Position numbers and translations under genes: made by a program. Below are positions 24,011-35,954 of a DNA stretch of 64,000 bases, one piece after another. Each line of letters starts with the position of its first letter. Positions within the stretch are counted from its first letter, which is position 1. The stretch is from Protea cynaroides (Eukaryota; Streptophyta; Magnoliopsida; Proteales; Proteaceae), in the NCBI GenBank assembly GCA_028583415.1, contig CM053266.1, forward strand, positions 6,085,217 through 6,149,216, written 5' to 3'. A model generated the notes under the pieces. It was given only the letters and a program-made list of their open reading frames with translations, ran no database searches and was not told the origin of the DNA.

Positions 24011-25276
24011 ATGGCTGGGCGTAGAGTAACCAGGCAGAATCAAAACGCAGTTCCACTACCACCACCCGTGGAGGAAGTCAGCCAAGAAAATATATATGCA
24101 CAGGGTAATCCGCAGGTTGCACCACCAGTAAATCCGGGTCAGGCAAATCCTACAAATTTGCCACCTCCACCACCGGAGCTGACAACCATGGTTATAAACC
24201 TAGCACAACAGCTGCAGCAAATGCAACGAGCATAGGCTCAAATGCAGGCAGCAATGGGAATGATACTTCAAACAACACATGCTACACCAATGCAGACTGG
24301 ACAAACAAGTGCAGCACTAGTGGGTAACCACCCAGCACCTCAAACACCTCAACCACCAGCTGCACAGATTCCAGTACCAGGTCCTGAAGCAGTTCAGGTT
24401 AATTACCAGTATCCACAACCTATGTTTGGGGCATATCCTCAAAATCAGATGGACCACTCCCGACTGGTTGAGCGATTCTTAAAGATGAAGCCCAAGGAGT
24501 TTAACGGTAAACCTTCCGATCCATTATGACCAGCACATTGGATCGACGAGATGGAGAGGAATTTTCTTATGATGACTATTACAGAAGAAGAAAAGGTATT
24601 ATGTGTCACTTTCATGCTAAAAGGTGATGCACATCATTAGTGGAAATCGACCAGGGCCTACTTATTAACCAAGCACGCCCTATTGACTTGGTTATATATA
24701 AAGAAGCTTTCTTTGAGAAGTACTTTCCCCAAAGCTTTAAAGATTCTATGGAGAAGGAGTTCCTGAGTTTATATCAGGGACAGATGTCCATGGATGCATA
24801 TCAACAGCATTATGAGGAGTTGTTTTTCTTTGCACCACTCTGCATGCAAGAAGAAGACACTAAGACCCGTAGGTTTGTTACGGGGCTTAGAGGGAGCATC
24901 AGAGAACATGTTCTAGGTTTGGAGAAGAAGGTATATAATGAAGCTGTGCAAATTGCTCCAGTTATAGAATCGAGCCAGAAGGAGAGCTATTTCACACAGA
25001 ACAGAGGTATGAAAAGGCCAGTCGGAATTGCTTATAACGGAGGGAATAACAAGACATTTAAACCTTTTCGTGCTCAAGTCTTTACTGCTGCACCCAAGAC
25101 TACCCCAGTAACTCAACAGCAACCAAAGCCAAATTCTGAAGGTTCAAAATGTTATAACTGCAATCAAGTGGGGCATATGGCAAGGGAGTGTCCCAAGCCC
25201 AGGAAGCAGCTACATCAAGGACGAGTTTATGCTGTTACATCCGAGGATGCTGCCGCAGCACCCGATGTGGTCATAG
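24011..25276 (+). pseudogene. gag of element B
   Basis: About 420 codons. MAGRRVTRQNQ start, Pro/Gln-rich N-terminus, gag core (FLKMKPKEFNG, WIDEMERNF, KYFPQSFKDSMEKEFLSLYQG, RRFVTGLRGSIREHVLG), one CCHC knuckle CYNCNQVGHMAREC near the end. Broken by TAG 24233-24235, TGA 24527-24529 (Trp in A), TAG 24638-24640 (Trp in A) and a 1-nt deletion near 24690. The 3' end is placed at the predicted intron donor; without splicing the frame ends at TAA 25294-25296. Confidence 0.88.
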
Positions 25277-25345
25277 GTACGACTGAAACCTTTTAAGTTG
25301 TATTACATTGTGTGAGCATGTAGACTAAGTTAAAATAAATCACAG
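25277..25345 (+). other. Predicted 69-nt intron between gag and protease (B)
   Basis: Begins GTACGACTG and ends AAATCACAG, with in-frame stops inside. Its length is a multiple of three, so the flanking coding parts are in frame with each other. The exon ends coincide with those in A and H. Confidence 0.6.
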
Positions 25346-28300
25346 GTATCGTACCTATAAATGGCATACCCACCAGAGCACTCTTCGACTCAGGAGCTAC
25401 TCATTCTTTTATATCTGTGTCATTTGGAAAGAAGCTGAATTTACCCATCAAAACATTAGACTACAAAATACTTGTACGGTCACCAATGGGGTTAGAAGTG
25501 GAACTAGAAAATGGTTATGGGCCATGTCCAGTTCTCATTGGCGAAAAAACCTTAGATGCAACCTTGATCCAACTTGGTATTGTAGACTTTGACGTCATCT
25601 TGGGAATGGACTGGTTAGCTCGCCATTCTACGAACCTATTATGCGCCGAAAAGAAGCTAACATTTAAAGACAAAGAAGGAGCAGAATTCAGTTTTGTGGG
25701 AACCAAACTTCCCTGTAAATGCAAGCTCATACTCTCAGCACTAAAGACTAAGAAGTGCCTGGAGAAGGGAGCAGTCGGGTATCTAGTATCAGTGGTCGAC
25801 CTCACCAGAGAAGCACCACGGATGGAAGATATTGATGTCGTGCGGGAATACCCCGATGTATTTCCTGAGGAACTACTAGGATTACCACCCAATCGAGCCA
25901 CAGAGTTTGTGATAGATCATATACCTGGAGCTATACCAGTATCAAAAGCACCTTATCGAATGGCTCCTACTGAACTAAAGGAATTGAAAGTAAAACTACA
26001 AGAACTACTGGACAAAGGTTATATCCGACCCAGTATATCACCATGGGGAGCGCCAGTATTGTTCGTAAAGAAGAAGGACGGTAACATGCGATTATGTATC
26101 GACTATCGGGAGCTGAACAAACTGACAATCAAGAATCGATATCCACTACCTCGGATCGATGACTTGTTCGATCAGTTGCAAGGAGCAAAAGTATTTTCTA
26201 AGATCGATCTTCGGTCAGGCTACCATCAGTTGAAGATTAAAGATGGTGATATTCCTAAGACAGCTTTCAGGACCAGATATGGACATTATGAGTTCTTGGT
26301 CATGTCTTTTGGATTAACAAACGCACCAGCAACTTTCATGGAACTTATGAACCGGTTTTTCCACGATATGTTGGATACGTCGGTTATTATATTTATTGAT
26401 GATATATTGGTATATTTCAAGGACAAGAAAAATCATATTAAGAATCTAAACGCCACTCTATAGCATTTAAGGAAAGAGAAGCTATATGCCAAATTTACCA
26501 AATGTGAGTTTTGGCTAAGTGAAGTCGCCTTCCTAGGCCATGTAGTATCCGTGGAAGGAATCAAAGTGGATCCCAGCAAGATCGAGGCTATTGTAAAGTG
26601 GGAAGCACCAAAGAGCGTTGCAAAAATTAGAAGTTTTCTGGGTCTCGCTGGTTATTATCGGTGATTTGTGGAAGACTATTCCCGGATTGCCGTACCTCTC
26701 ACCAGTCTGACTAAGGAAGGTGAAAAGTTTGTGTGGACGGATAAATGCGAGAAGAGCTTCCAAACCTTAAAGACCAGATTGATATCCGCTTCGATTTTGA
26801 CTATTCCTGTTCCCGGACAGCCATTTACCCTATACACTGATGCGTCAGGACTGGGATTAGGATGTGTGCTTATACAAGGAGAACAAGTAATTGCTTATGC
26901 CTCAAGACAGTTAAAGACTCATGAGAAAAATTATCCCACTCATGATTTGGAGTTAGCGGCAGTAGTACATGCTGTCAAGATATGGAGACATTACCTATAC
27001 GGAGTGAAGTTCCAGATTAAATCGGACCATAAAGGTCTTACTTATTTATTTAATCAAAAGGAGTTGAATATGAGACAAAGAAGATGGCTGGAACTATTGA
27101 AAGACTATGATTGTGATATCCAGTATCATCAGGGGAAAGCTAATGTAGTAGCGGATGCGTTGAGCAGAAAGGCAATGATAAAATCTCAGGGAGAGGTTAG
27201 CACAACTGCAGCAATGTGTACTACTGGAATGGTATTTAATCACGACAATGAGCAGTATGTAATAGATACAATGGATGGATCAGCCAACCAAGGGTTCATT
27301 CATCGGTTTTCTAATATGTTTGCTGCATTAAAGATTATATCGGATATAATTGATGAAGTGAAGACAGCTATCGAATCAGACCCTAACCTGAGAATGGTAC
27401 AAGAAGACATCGAAAAAGGTAGAACTAATCCTGAGTTCCCCTTGGACGAAGAGAAGGTATTGAAGTACAAAGGAAGAATATGTGTACCCGAAACAGAAAG
27501 TGTGGACATTAGACACCGACTGATGAAAGAAGCCCATACCACCATCTATTCGATACATCCTGGAAGTACAAAAATGTATTATGATCTAAAGAAGTTATAT
27601 TGGTGGAGAGGAATGAAAGCAGATGTAGCGAAGTTCGTGTCTCAATGTCTAAATTGTCAGAAAGTAAAGGCTAAACGACAAGGACCCGCAAGACTGTTAC
27701 AGCCATTACCGGAACCAGCATGGAAATGGGACTGCATCACTATGGACTTCATCACGGGATTACCACTGACTCCTCGAGTAGTTGACACAGTTTGGGTGAT
27801 TGTAAACCGTCTCACTAAAACAGCTCACTTTATACTGATACGACCTCAGTATACACTAGAAAGGTTAGCAAAGCTGTATGTGGATAATATTGTTCGATTA
27901 CACGGTGTACCAGAGAGCATTGTGTCTGATAGAGATCCACAATTTACTTCCAAGTTTTGGGAAGGATTGCAAAAGACTATGGGTACAACATTGAAGTTTA
28001 GTACTGCATTCCATCCACAGACAGATGGACAATCGGATCGAACAATTCAGATTCTAGAAGATATGCTTCGAGCATGTGTAATTGATTTTAAAGGATCGTG
28101 GGATGAAAAGTACCACTTATCGAGTTCGCTTATAACAATAGCTATCAGGCTACTATACAGATGTCACCCTATGAAGCACTGTATGGCAGAAAATATCGAA
28201 CTCCTTTATTTTGGAATGAAGTTGGGGAACGTAGTCTCGTTGGACCAGAATTTGTTGAGGAGACCTGTCGAGTGGTCGACATCATCAAGGAAAGAGTGAG

Positions 28301-28823
28301 AACAGCCCAGAATCGTCAGAAGCAATATGCAGATACTCGACGCAGAGATCTTGAGCTCGTCATGGGTGATAAAGTAGTCTTAAAAGTATCACCTATGCGA
28401 GGGTTGAAATGGTTTGGACAGAAAGGGAAATTAAGTCCAAGATATGTCGGGCCATATGAGATTTTAACTAAGCGTGAAAAAGTGGCTTACTAGTTAGCAC
28501 TACCACCATCTATGTCAAGTGTGCATGACGTATTTCATATTTCCTTATTGAAAAAGTATATCAAGGATCCAACGCACGTTCTGACAGTAGATCTACCTAA
28601 TTTGACTGATGATTTGACCTTTGAAGTAACACCAACTGAAATCACCAGCCGAAAGATTCAACGACTACGCAATCGAGATATCTATTATGTTAAGGTCACT
28701 TGGAGAAGTAAAGACATGGAAGAAATTACATGGGAAGAAGAGAATGCTATGCGAAAGCAATACCCTCATCTATTTGACTCTGAAGGTATGAACAATTTTG
28801 GGGACAAAATTTTTTATAAGTAG
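25346..28823 (+). pseudogene. pol of element B: protease-RT-RNase H-integrase-chromodomain-like
   Basis: Protease DSGATHSFIS at about 25388; linker with FDVILGMDWL; RT with YRELNKLTIKNRYPLP, SFGLTNAPATFM, FIDDILVYF (26394-26420). RNase H has TDASG, DLELAAV, SDHKGL, VVADALSR, so its acidic residues are intact. The integrase zinc region has its His pair and CLNC; the core has MDFITGLP and SDRDPQF, but the third acidic position is Asp (28036-28038, in DGQSD) where A has Glu. The GPY-type region and a chromodomain-like tail (VTWRSKDMEEITWEEENAMRKQ) close the protein. Defects: TAG 26461-26463, TGA 26662-26664, a 1-nt frameshift near 28110, TAG 28491-28493. Length (about 1160 codons) is full for this lineage. 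Confidence 0.9.
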
Positions 28824-28831
28824 GGGGGAGT
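28822..28831 (+). other. Polypurine tract of element B
   Basis: AGGGGGGAGT directly before TGTAAGACCC, the start of the 3' LTR; overlaps the pol stop codon. Confidence 0.8.
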
Positions 28832-31208
28832 TGTAAGACCCGTATCAAACTAACCCAGTCTTACCACCTTGAACCAGGTCTACCCATCATGGTTGAGCCA
28901 AATGGACCAAGTGCGTGAAGGAAATCACGATCCCAGGTATTAAACTGACCCAAAAAACACTTAAATAAGGGAGGGTCGCATACCAAGCAAGGGAGGGTCG
29001 GACCCCCCCAGTATAGAAGTCAGACCCCCAGTTTTACATGGGGGGTCGGACACTTTAAGGACCAGGGGTCGACGGGATCTCCGACCCCCCTATCGACCCC
29101 CGGTACTGTGTAAAAACTGAAATTAAGAAACTTTCCTAATTTAAATGGGATTCCTTCCTAATCTCAATGGGACTTATTTTAGGAGTTTATACTCTATAAA
29201 TAGGACGTCCCTAAGCCTCTTGCACTCCTTTTACAACCCTAATTGAATTGAGAGAAAGAGAAGAGAAGGAAGAGAAGAAGAAGAGAAGGAAAGAAGAGGA
29301 GAAAGCAAAAGGAGAAGAGTTGCAGAGAAGGAGTAATCTTCTCAGGAAGGAGTAATCTTCTCAGGTATGGATACTATTTCCATGAGTTTCTAAAGACCTT
29401 AGAGTAGATAATAAAGAGGGAATGATCTTAGAGAAACCCAAACAATCAACCCATGGTTAGGTTTTCTTGGGAAACCATGGGGGGAATCATGATAGCCATA
29501 TAGGTGAATGAATCATAGTTCTAGGCCATAGAACATGTGTGGAATGGACTGTAAGAGCAAGCCATAGGACCCCATACACGAAGAATGGGCTGAAGGAAGA
29601 AAAATCGATAAAACCCACAGGGGGTCGGATGGGGGGTCGATGGCCAATCGACCCTACCAGACCCTGAGCATCGACCCCCAGTGTTCGGGAAGCCCAGAAT
29701 AGGGGTGGTCGCAACCAGGGTCGATCAAACTCCGACCCTAGCATCGACCCCCAGTTAACAGCAAGCTGTAAAAAAATTAGAATAAATTCTAATTAAATTC
29801 TATCGACTTTGTTAGGTCTTCTAGCAATATAATATCAATATAAAGGTGATTCTTAAGGCTTGAAAGAGGATCTACAAACAAGCAAAGGTGAGGGAACAAG
29901 ACCTAAACTAATTGGTTAATAATAAACTATTTTTATTTCTTGAGTCCAATACCATGATTGTGATATGCGTGTATGCTTGTAATGTGCATTCAATATGTCA
30001 TCCAATTTTTCTATTATTACTGTTCATGCATATTTAAATTTATTGATTATAACATGATGATGTTGATGATGATAGGAATAGGCACGTGAATGTTTGTGTT
30101 TGGCTGATGTACATGGTACGGGTAGGGATGGTATCAACCGGTACTTCGATGCCGTTCTCATCGGGGTATATTATGCCATGGTCTATTCAAGTCATGTCCA
30201 CTAAGCAAGTGTTAGTGTACTTGATGCAAGTGGGGCATCAGGGGGAGGACGTGACATTGTGGTTCAGCCTGGTCACCAGACTCTAGCTCTATCTCTACTC
30301 AAGTCTTGTCCACTAACATCATCGTATCACCATTACCTTAGCGGAACTAATATGTCGTAGGGCATCAGGGGAGGACGTGGCATTGTAGTTCAGCCTGGTC
30401 ACCAAACCCTAGCTCTATCTCTATGGATGTATTGAGGGATGCTGGGGTGAGGCCTTAGATACATTGTTTGGCAGTAAGATTGGTTAGTTGCGAGCCCAGT
30501 TTGCAAGCCCTCGCCAACAGGGACTTACGTGTTGGTATGGGCAACCGGTACAGCCATGCCATTTTCATGGGGTGTATATTGTCCATGGTGGGTGCATGTG
30601 GGGCGATAGTGCCATTTTCATTGGGCGTTTTCACATACTTGTGAATAGAGGTGCGACGGCCACCTATCCTTTCTATAGCACATTGCAAACTTATATACCA
30701 GACCAAAGATATGAATTGAAGGCATGCATATGATTGTTGCATTGTTTTGTTTACTCACTGAGCTCAAGTTAGAGAGCTGACCCTCGCACGCAAAATTCCT
30801 TTAAGTTTCCGATGTTGCAGATATATGATTGAAGATTATGTTGACACGCCAACATATGAACATGTGGCGGCTATGATGAGCAAGCTGTGGAGGACGAACA
30901 TGGTTGGTTAAGCGAGCGTTTCAACGGTAGATACGTTTAGTGTTTAGTTTTGGTATTTGGATATTGTAATACGTATTAAGTTATGTTTTGGTTACTTGGA
31001 AATAAATAGAATATAAATCATTTATCATGATTAGACCTCAGTTCATTATCTGTAAGACTTCCGTTATTTATTTTATTACCTCTGATTAATGTGGAATGTG
31101 TTTTGATTTATCATATGTGGGATAGCCTATTGTGAGATCCTGGCTGAATCGTTGGTTTATTGACGGTTCATCACACCATTCTGGTTGGTGTAGAATTGGG
31201 GTGTGACA
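28832..31208 (+). repeat. Composite LTR at B's 3' end
   Basis: The first ~1.06 kb follows B's 5' LTR closely, including GGGGTCG clusters and TATA at 29195-29202, with a ~20-bp tandem duplication just before the splice donor. From about 29890 on it instead follows the F-type LTR (57760-59098), with CCGGTACTT modules, and ends GGGGTGTGACA. It is therefore a chimaera of two LTR subfamilies. Confidence 0.8.
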
Positions 31209-32643
31209 ACTTGGTACCCAGGGTCGATCAAACTCCGACCCTAGCATCGACATCCAGTTAACAGCAAGCTGTAAAAATTAAAATAAATTCTAATTAAATT
31301 ATATCGACTTCGTTAGGTCTTTTAGCAAAATAATATTGATATAAAATGACTTAAGGCTTGAAAGAGGATCTACAAATAAGCAAAGGTGAGGAAACAGGAC
31401 TCTAAACTAATTGATTAATAACAAACTGTTTTTATTTTCTTGAGTCCAATGCTATGCCTAATTCTATGCGAATATGTTTGTAATGTGCATACAACATGTC
31501 ATCCAATATTTCTATTATTTGTTCATGCATATTTACTTTATTGTTTACAACATGATGATGATGATGATGATAGAAATAGGCATGTGAATGTATGTGTGTG
31601 GTTGGTGTACTTGATGCGAGCGAGTATCAGGGGAGGTGTGATGGGAACGTCAATAAACGTTAACCTTTGGTGGGTCTCAGCACTTTAGCTCTATCTCTAA
31701 CTCAAGTCTTGTGCATTAGCATCGTCGTATCGCCATTACCTTAGCAGAACTATTACGTCGTAGAGTATCAGGGGAGGTGGCCCTGGTCCTTGTAGTCTCT
31801 GACTCTACCAGAGGGCCTTAGCTCTATCTCTATGGACATTCTGAGGGATGCTGGGGTGAGGCCTTGGATACACTGTTTGGCATTAGGATTGGTTAGTTGC
31901 GAGCCCAGTTTGCAAGCCCTCGCCAGCAGGGGCTTACGTGTTGGTATGGCATTGTACAGCAGTAAACGTTAACCTTTGTTGTATAATGTTATGGTAGGGT
32001 GGATGGGGACGACAATAAACGTTAACCTTTGGGCGGACTTTCACACCCTGTGTATAGAGGCGGGGTCAATAAACGTTAACCTTTGGCCACCTAAACCTTT
32101 CTATTGCGCATTGCAAACTTTAAACCAGACCAAAGTTATGAATTGACTGCATGCATATGTATTGTTACATTATTTTGTTTGCTCACTGAGCCATGATGTG
32201 TGCTTACCCCTTGACGTTGAATATTTTTAGTTGATGATGCAGGTACTACCGTCGAAGATTATGTAAATGCTCCAGTGTACGGGCACATGGCAGCGATGGA
32301 AGTTGAAGATGAAGTGGATACGCATGACTCCTCTTGCGAGTGCAACTCATGCGTATTCGATTAGATTTGATTTTCATTATTTGGATTAGTAAAGACATGT
32401 ATTTGATATTTATTTATGTCTTAGTTGATATAGAATAATTTGCTATTTAAATATTAATATCACAGTAGATTTTTCAGTTCATTTTACTATAAGACTTCCG
32501 CTATTGTGTATTTATTCTGATTATGAATGTGGATGTATGAGGGTTAGATTAAACGGATATCGACTGTACGAGATCCTGGTTGAACCGTTGGTTTCTAGCG
32601 GTTCATCACAGCATTCTGAATAGTGCGGAATTAGGGTGTGACA
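31209..32643 (+). repeat. Second, partial B-type LTR after 8 nt of primer-site sequence
   Basis: ACTTGGTA (31209-31216) is the start of a primer-site region but is cut after 8 nt. At 31217 the sequence jumps to the middle of a B-type LTR, matching 19981 onward, and continues to GGGTGTGACA at 32643. It repeats the 29714-29890 interval. The B-type LTR end is thus restored after an inserted F-type half. Confidence 0.78.
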
Positions 32644-32648
32644 ACTAC

Positions 32649-33232
32649 AAATACACCAAATTGGTTCAACTCCTTCCTATGACCAGAATGGGGTAGAATG
32701 TTATTCTAGACTAGTCTACTGAGTAACCTGGGAGTAGGTTTGAAGCTTGACTCCTTCTCTCCCTCAGGTTTCCCTATGAACTCTGGCTGAGTGAGTTCCT
32801 GCTTCATCCCCAATACTCCTCCTCTGTAATGCTTGAAGACTCCTTAGGAGCCTTGTAGGTATGCTCTCCACCAGTTGAAACCTCTAACATGGCTGCCAGG
32901 TTGGAAACTGTTAGTGTCAAATCTACTTTCTTAACCCGGCTGATCACAATCAACTCCTCCGTGCCTTCCTCTATTCGATAGTTCAGGTGGTAAAAGAAGT
33001 GGCACACCAGGTTGGGATATGTATCATCCCTGATGCATATCACTAGGGTCCAACAAAAATGATCGAACACCTCCTGTAGACCGAAATGAGAAAGCTCGGT
33101 GAAATCTACATATCCTCCGGCTTCCACCTTGGTCTCGCCAAACCTACCACAGTTTTGGCTTGTGTCATAAGAGGTGAACTAGTGCTCATCAAAGCCCTGC
33201 ACTTTGCGCTCAATAGCTCTCCTAGGGGCCAT
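32649..33232 (-). pseudogene. aORF of element I, N-terminal part
   Basis: Starts MAPRRAIERKVQGFDEH, with an early stop, then the same domain as in A and B: LSHFGLQEVFDHF, YPNLVCHFFYHLNY, VISRVKKVDLTLTVSNLAAMLEVS, and later a segment equivalent to PQSGHY (here PHSGH). Similarity continues on the other side of B at 19115. It has at least one frameshift between 32700 and 32804 and several stops. It is the most diverged aORF here yet keeps the order of motifs. Confidence 0.7.
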
Positions 33233-33237
33233 AATAC

Positions 33238-34495
33238 CTAAGAAGGAAAGCTATGAGTTAGTATAGCTGACAGATTATGTGAGTAATGAGAAGCATGACA
33301 AAAGAATCGACAATGTATGCAAAATGGCCATAAGTCTCATGACAGGCTAATGACTGGATTGAGTGCCTCCTCCTAGGGATGACAGTCCCCAGCAACCAAG
33401 TAATAGTAGTGGATGTTAATGGGCATGGATCATGTAGTGTTCACTAGTACATGTGAATAAGACCCCACTGCCCAAGGAGAAGAGTTTTAATAACCTTGGT
33501 CTGATCCTTATAAATTTTGGGTTAATAGTAAAGGGAAACTGATTCCAAGGTAGACTTGATAAGTGTCCAGTCTACCAAGGCTAGTGCTAACCCCCACATC
33601 AGGGATATAGTAATGGGTAGACCACTAAACAAACCAAATATAAATGTGACTCATTAGCATTGGGGTAAAAATTTCCATTATGCCATATGGACCCCCACAC
33701 CATGCAAGTAGATCTTAAGGGCCAAACTAATAGCCTGGTGGTCCTATTACTAAAAATAGTTGTAGCCACACTACGAAATATTTCTAGGCAAGCCATGCAT
33801 TTGAAGGTATTCACGTCACCAAATGATGTGGTGGAACCCAAATAACATCTAGTGTGGGGCAAGTGCTGGTTGCCAAACTAAGTAAGAGTATGTGAGGGTG
33901 ATGGTGGTCTTACTATGAGTGGCCTGCCCAATGTAAGTACAAGGCATGACCACAAGGGGGCTAAACCCAGCCATTTCAGTAGGCAGCATCATATGGACAC
34001 ACAGGTGAGCCGATTTGGTTTGGCTTCTCAAGTATGTGCACCAAAGCCTATGAAATGTGGCCAACATAGATGGGATGCCCCAATTGGTCAACAACCATCA
34101 AAGACTTTGCCTTTGCATCACATGGGTAGAGCTTAGGGATTCTAGCATAGTCTTTGGAGTGGCCACTTAGCCAATCACATGGCTGGAATCCTAATGAAGA
34201 GGACATGGATCTCCCTTGTCAAGGGAAACAGGGATTTACAAGGTCAAAGGCCACACCAGAAATGGAAACCCAAGTAAGGGGGCAACTACCGAATTTCATT
34301 AGGTGTGGAAAAATCCTATTAACCATAATAGTAAGACTGAAAACAAAAGGGGAACTTGGGAAGCTTTCCATGGTCGGTTAGGTGTTCGAATGTAAAAGGT
34401 CCTCTCCCATTTCGATGGGTGATAATAAGAACCCTAGAAATGGAGTTAAATAACAATGCAAGGAAAAGAAATCAGGGAAAGAGTGAAGTGATTAC
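33238..34495 (-). other. Predicted aORF leader intron in I, enlarged
   Basis: On the minus strand the donor is CACTACAG/GTAATCAC and the acceptor CCTTCTTAG, five nt before the ATG. Positions match A, B and H, but the interval is 1258 nt instead of about 440. About 33300-34400 holds unfamiliar sequence with no recognisable coding content, possibly another insertion. Confidence 0.45.
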
Positions 34496-34724
34496 CTGTA
34501 GTGTCGATTTGAAGGGGGGAAGAAGACTTTGAATGGCCTGAAAAAAATGGGAGGGAAGCTAAGGGAATATCATCAGAGCCCTTTGTTCTCTCTGTTTCAT
34601 CCTCTGTCTGAGTGGTGGTGGGTTCAAATGAAAGCCCATGTTCCCTTTTATTAAAAGGAATTTTTACGGCACTAGATGACCTGTCACTTAAAACTGGTTC
34701 TGTTTGCATCCTCCAGTTAAGCCA

Positions 34725-34980
34725 AAGGTCGTGACCTTTGGATTTTTTCCATCCAAATAACCGGAGCCTCTAACACAATCAGTGGATCATCCCTCTACTT
34801 GGAACCTCCAGTACAGTTAGGTTAGTTAAGCGGATGCGTTACCGGATTGTTAACCATCCATCACAGCCTCCAGTTTTCTCTCGAGAAGTTTTAACCTATG
34901 ACAGTCTGATAAATAGGATGATTGGTTGCAACCGGATGCTTGAACACCTGGCAAACCCTCCGGGTTCTTATAAATGGGTC
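34725..34980. promoter_or_regulatory. CCGGATG/CCGGAG-type motif cluster, gag-aORF spacer (I)
   Basis: Repeats of AACCGGAG, ACCGGATG, CCTCCAGTT and CCTCCGG in about 250 bp. The same words recur in I's right LTR (38045-38085 and 38530-38975) and are not the AGGGTCG words of A and B. Confidence 0.5.
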
Positions 34981-35295
34981 AATGCATAACTGAAAATTTT
35001 TCCATATGACCTTACCCCTATGGGTACAACCTTTATTCTTATAAATTAGGGGTACCCCAATTATGTCATATGTATTGGTTGGCTAGTGCCCGCCCAATGA
35101 ATATCACTCGGTTGATGCAATCCTATCACCCCAGTTGACATATGTGCCGTGCAAAAATTTAAAGTCATTACTCAATTCCTTTTGACTATATGTGGCATAC
35201 GACATTGTTTTTCCTTTGGATTATTAAGGTGAATTGACTTTAACCTTGGGTGTGCAAAATTTACCTTTTTCCATATTCACCCTAGGATAGCCAAG

Positions 35296-35954
35296 ATGTT
35301 GCCACCCAAGCATCCTAATGAAAAGCCCACTTTCAAGGTGCTTGCATTGGGAAATAAACTAGAAGGACATCAGCGTGTCATACCAACGTGTTGGCAACTC
35401 ATCGGCCCACACCAACTAGTGAGCCTAATGGGGCAAGTGGGGAACTACCACCTTTCTCCCCCTTGCAAGGTGTGGACCCAAACACTGCATACGACATCAC
35501 GGTTGGCTTCCAACAATTGAGCCCAAAACGATTTAATGGAGCGTATGCAAATTTCTCTCGACCAAGGGATTGGTATCAAACCATGGAGCAAACCATTGGC
35601 AACCTCCACTGTTCTGACACACAGAAGGTTTTGTGTGCCACTTACCAACTAGAGGGTGCACCATATGAATGGTGGCGACTCACTCAACCCGTGCTTCTAT
35701 AGCGCCATGGAGCAATAACTTCAGACATATTCCGAGAAGCGTTCCTCGCCAACTATGCTCCGCAATGAAGAGAGCTTGATCCGGAACTACGTGAAGCCAT
35801 TCGAAGTGTCCGAGCGGGCCTAACCGCATGCAAAGGTTTTTCCGAGATAAGGACGGACTATCAAGGTACTCATCTCGGGGAAAGTAGCCGATCTGAACCC
35901 CACAACCAAGGTAGATTCTTAACCATGAGCACATTTAATAAAGTTACAAAATAG
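35296..35954 (+). pseudogene. gag core of element I
   Basis: ATG at 35296, ten nt after a predicted acceptor (TTCACCCTAG). A frameshift follows soon after, and a second frame carries KRFNGAYANFSRPRDWYQTMEQ, KVLCATYQLEGAPYEWW and FREAFLANYAPQ. These align with the gag core of A and B but are distant. Stops occur at about 35701 and 35766. It would be the particle protein; no CCHC knuckle is in this piece. Confidence 0.68.

Larger units (their letters stand above)
19116..32643 (+). mobile_element. Tekay-like retrotransposon B (most complete copy)
   Basis: 5' LTR 19116-21407, tRNA-Met primer site, antisense aORF, motif spacer, gag, short intron, full-length pol, polypurine tract, and a composite 3' LTR region 28832-32643. 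The flanking 5-mers ATTAC (19111-19115) and ACTAC (32644-32648) look like a target duplication with one change. The insertion splits element I's aORF, and the protein similarity continues across the gap. Confidence 0.85.

Noticed and set aside
32804..33127. Independent host gene on the minus strand
   Set aside because: Its motifs, position and leader-intron sites match the aORF of A, B and H, and the rest of it lies across element B.
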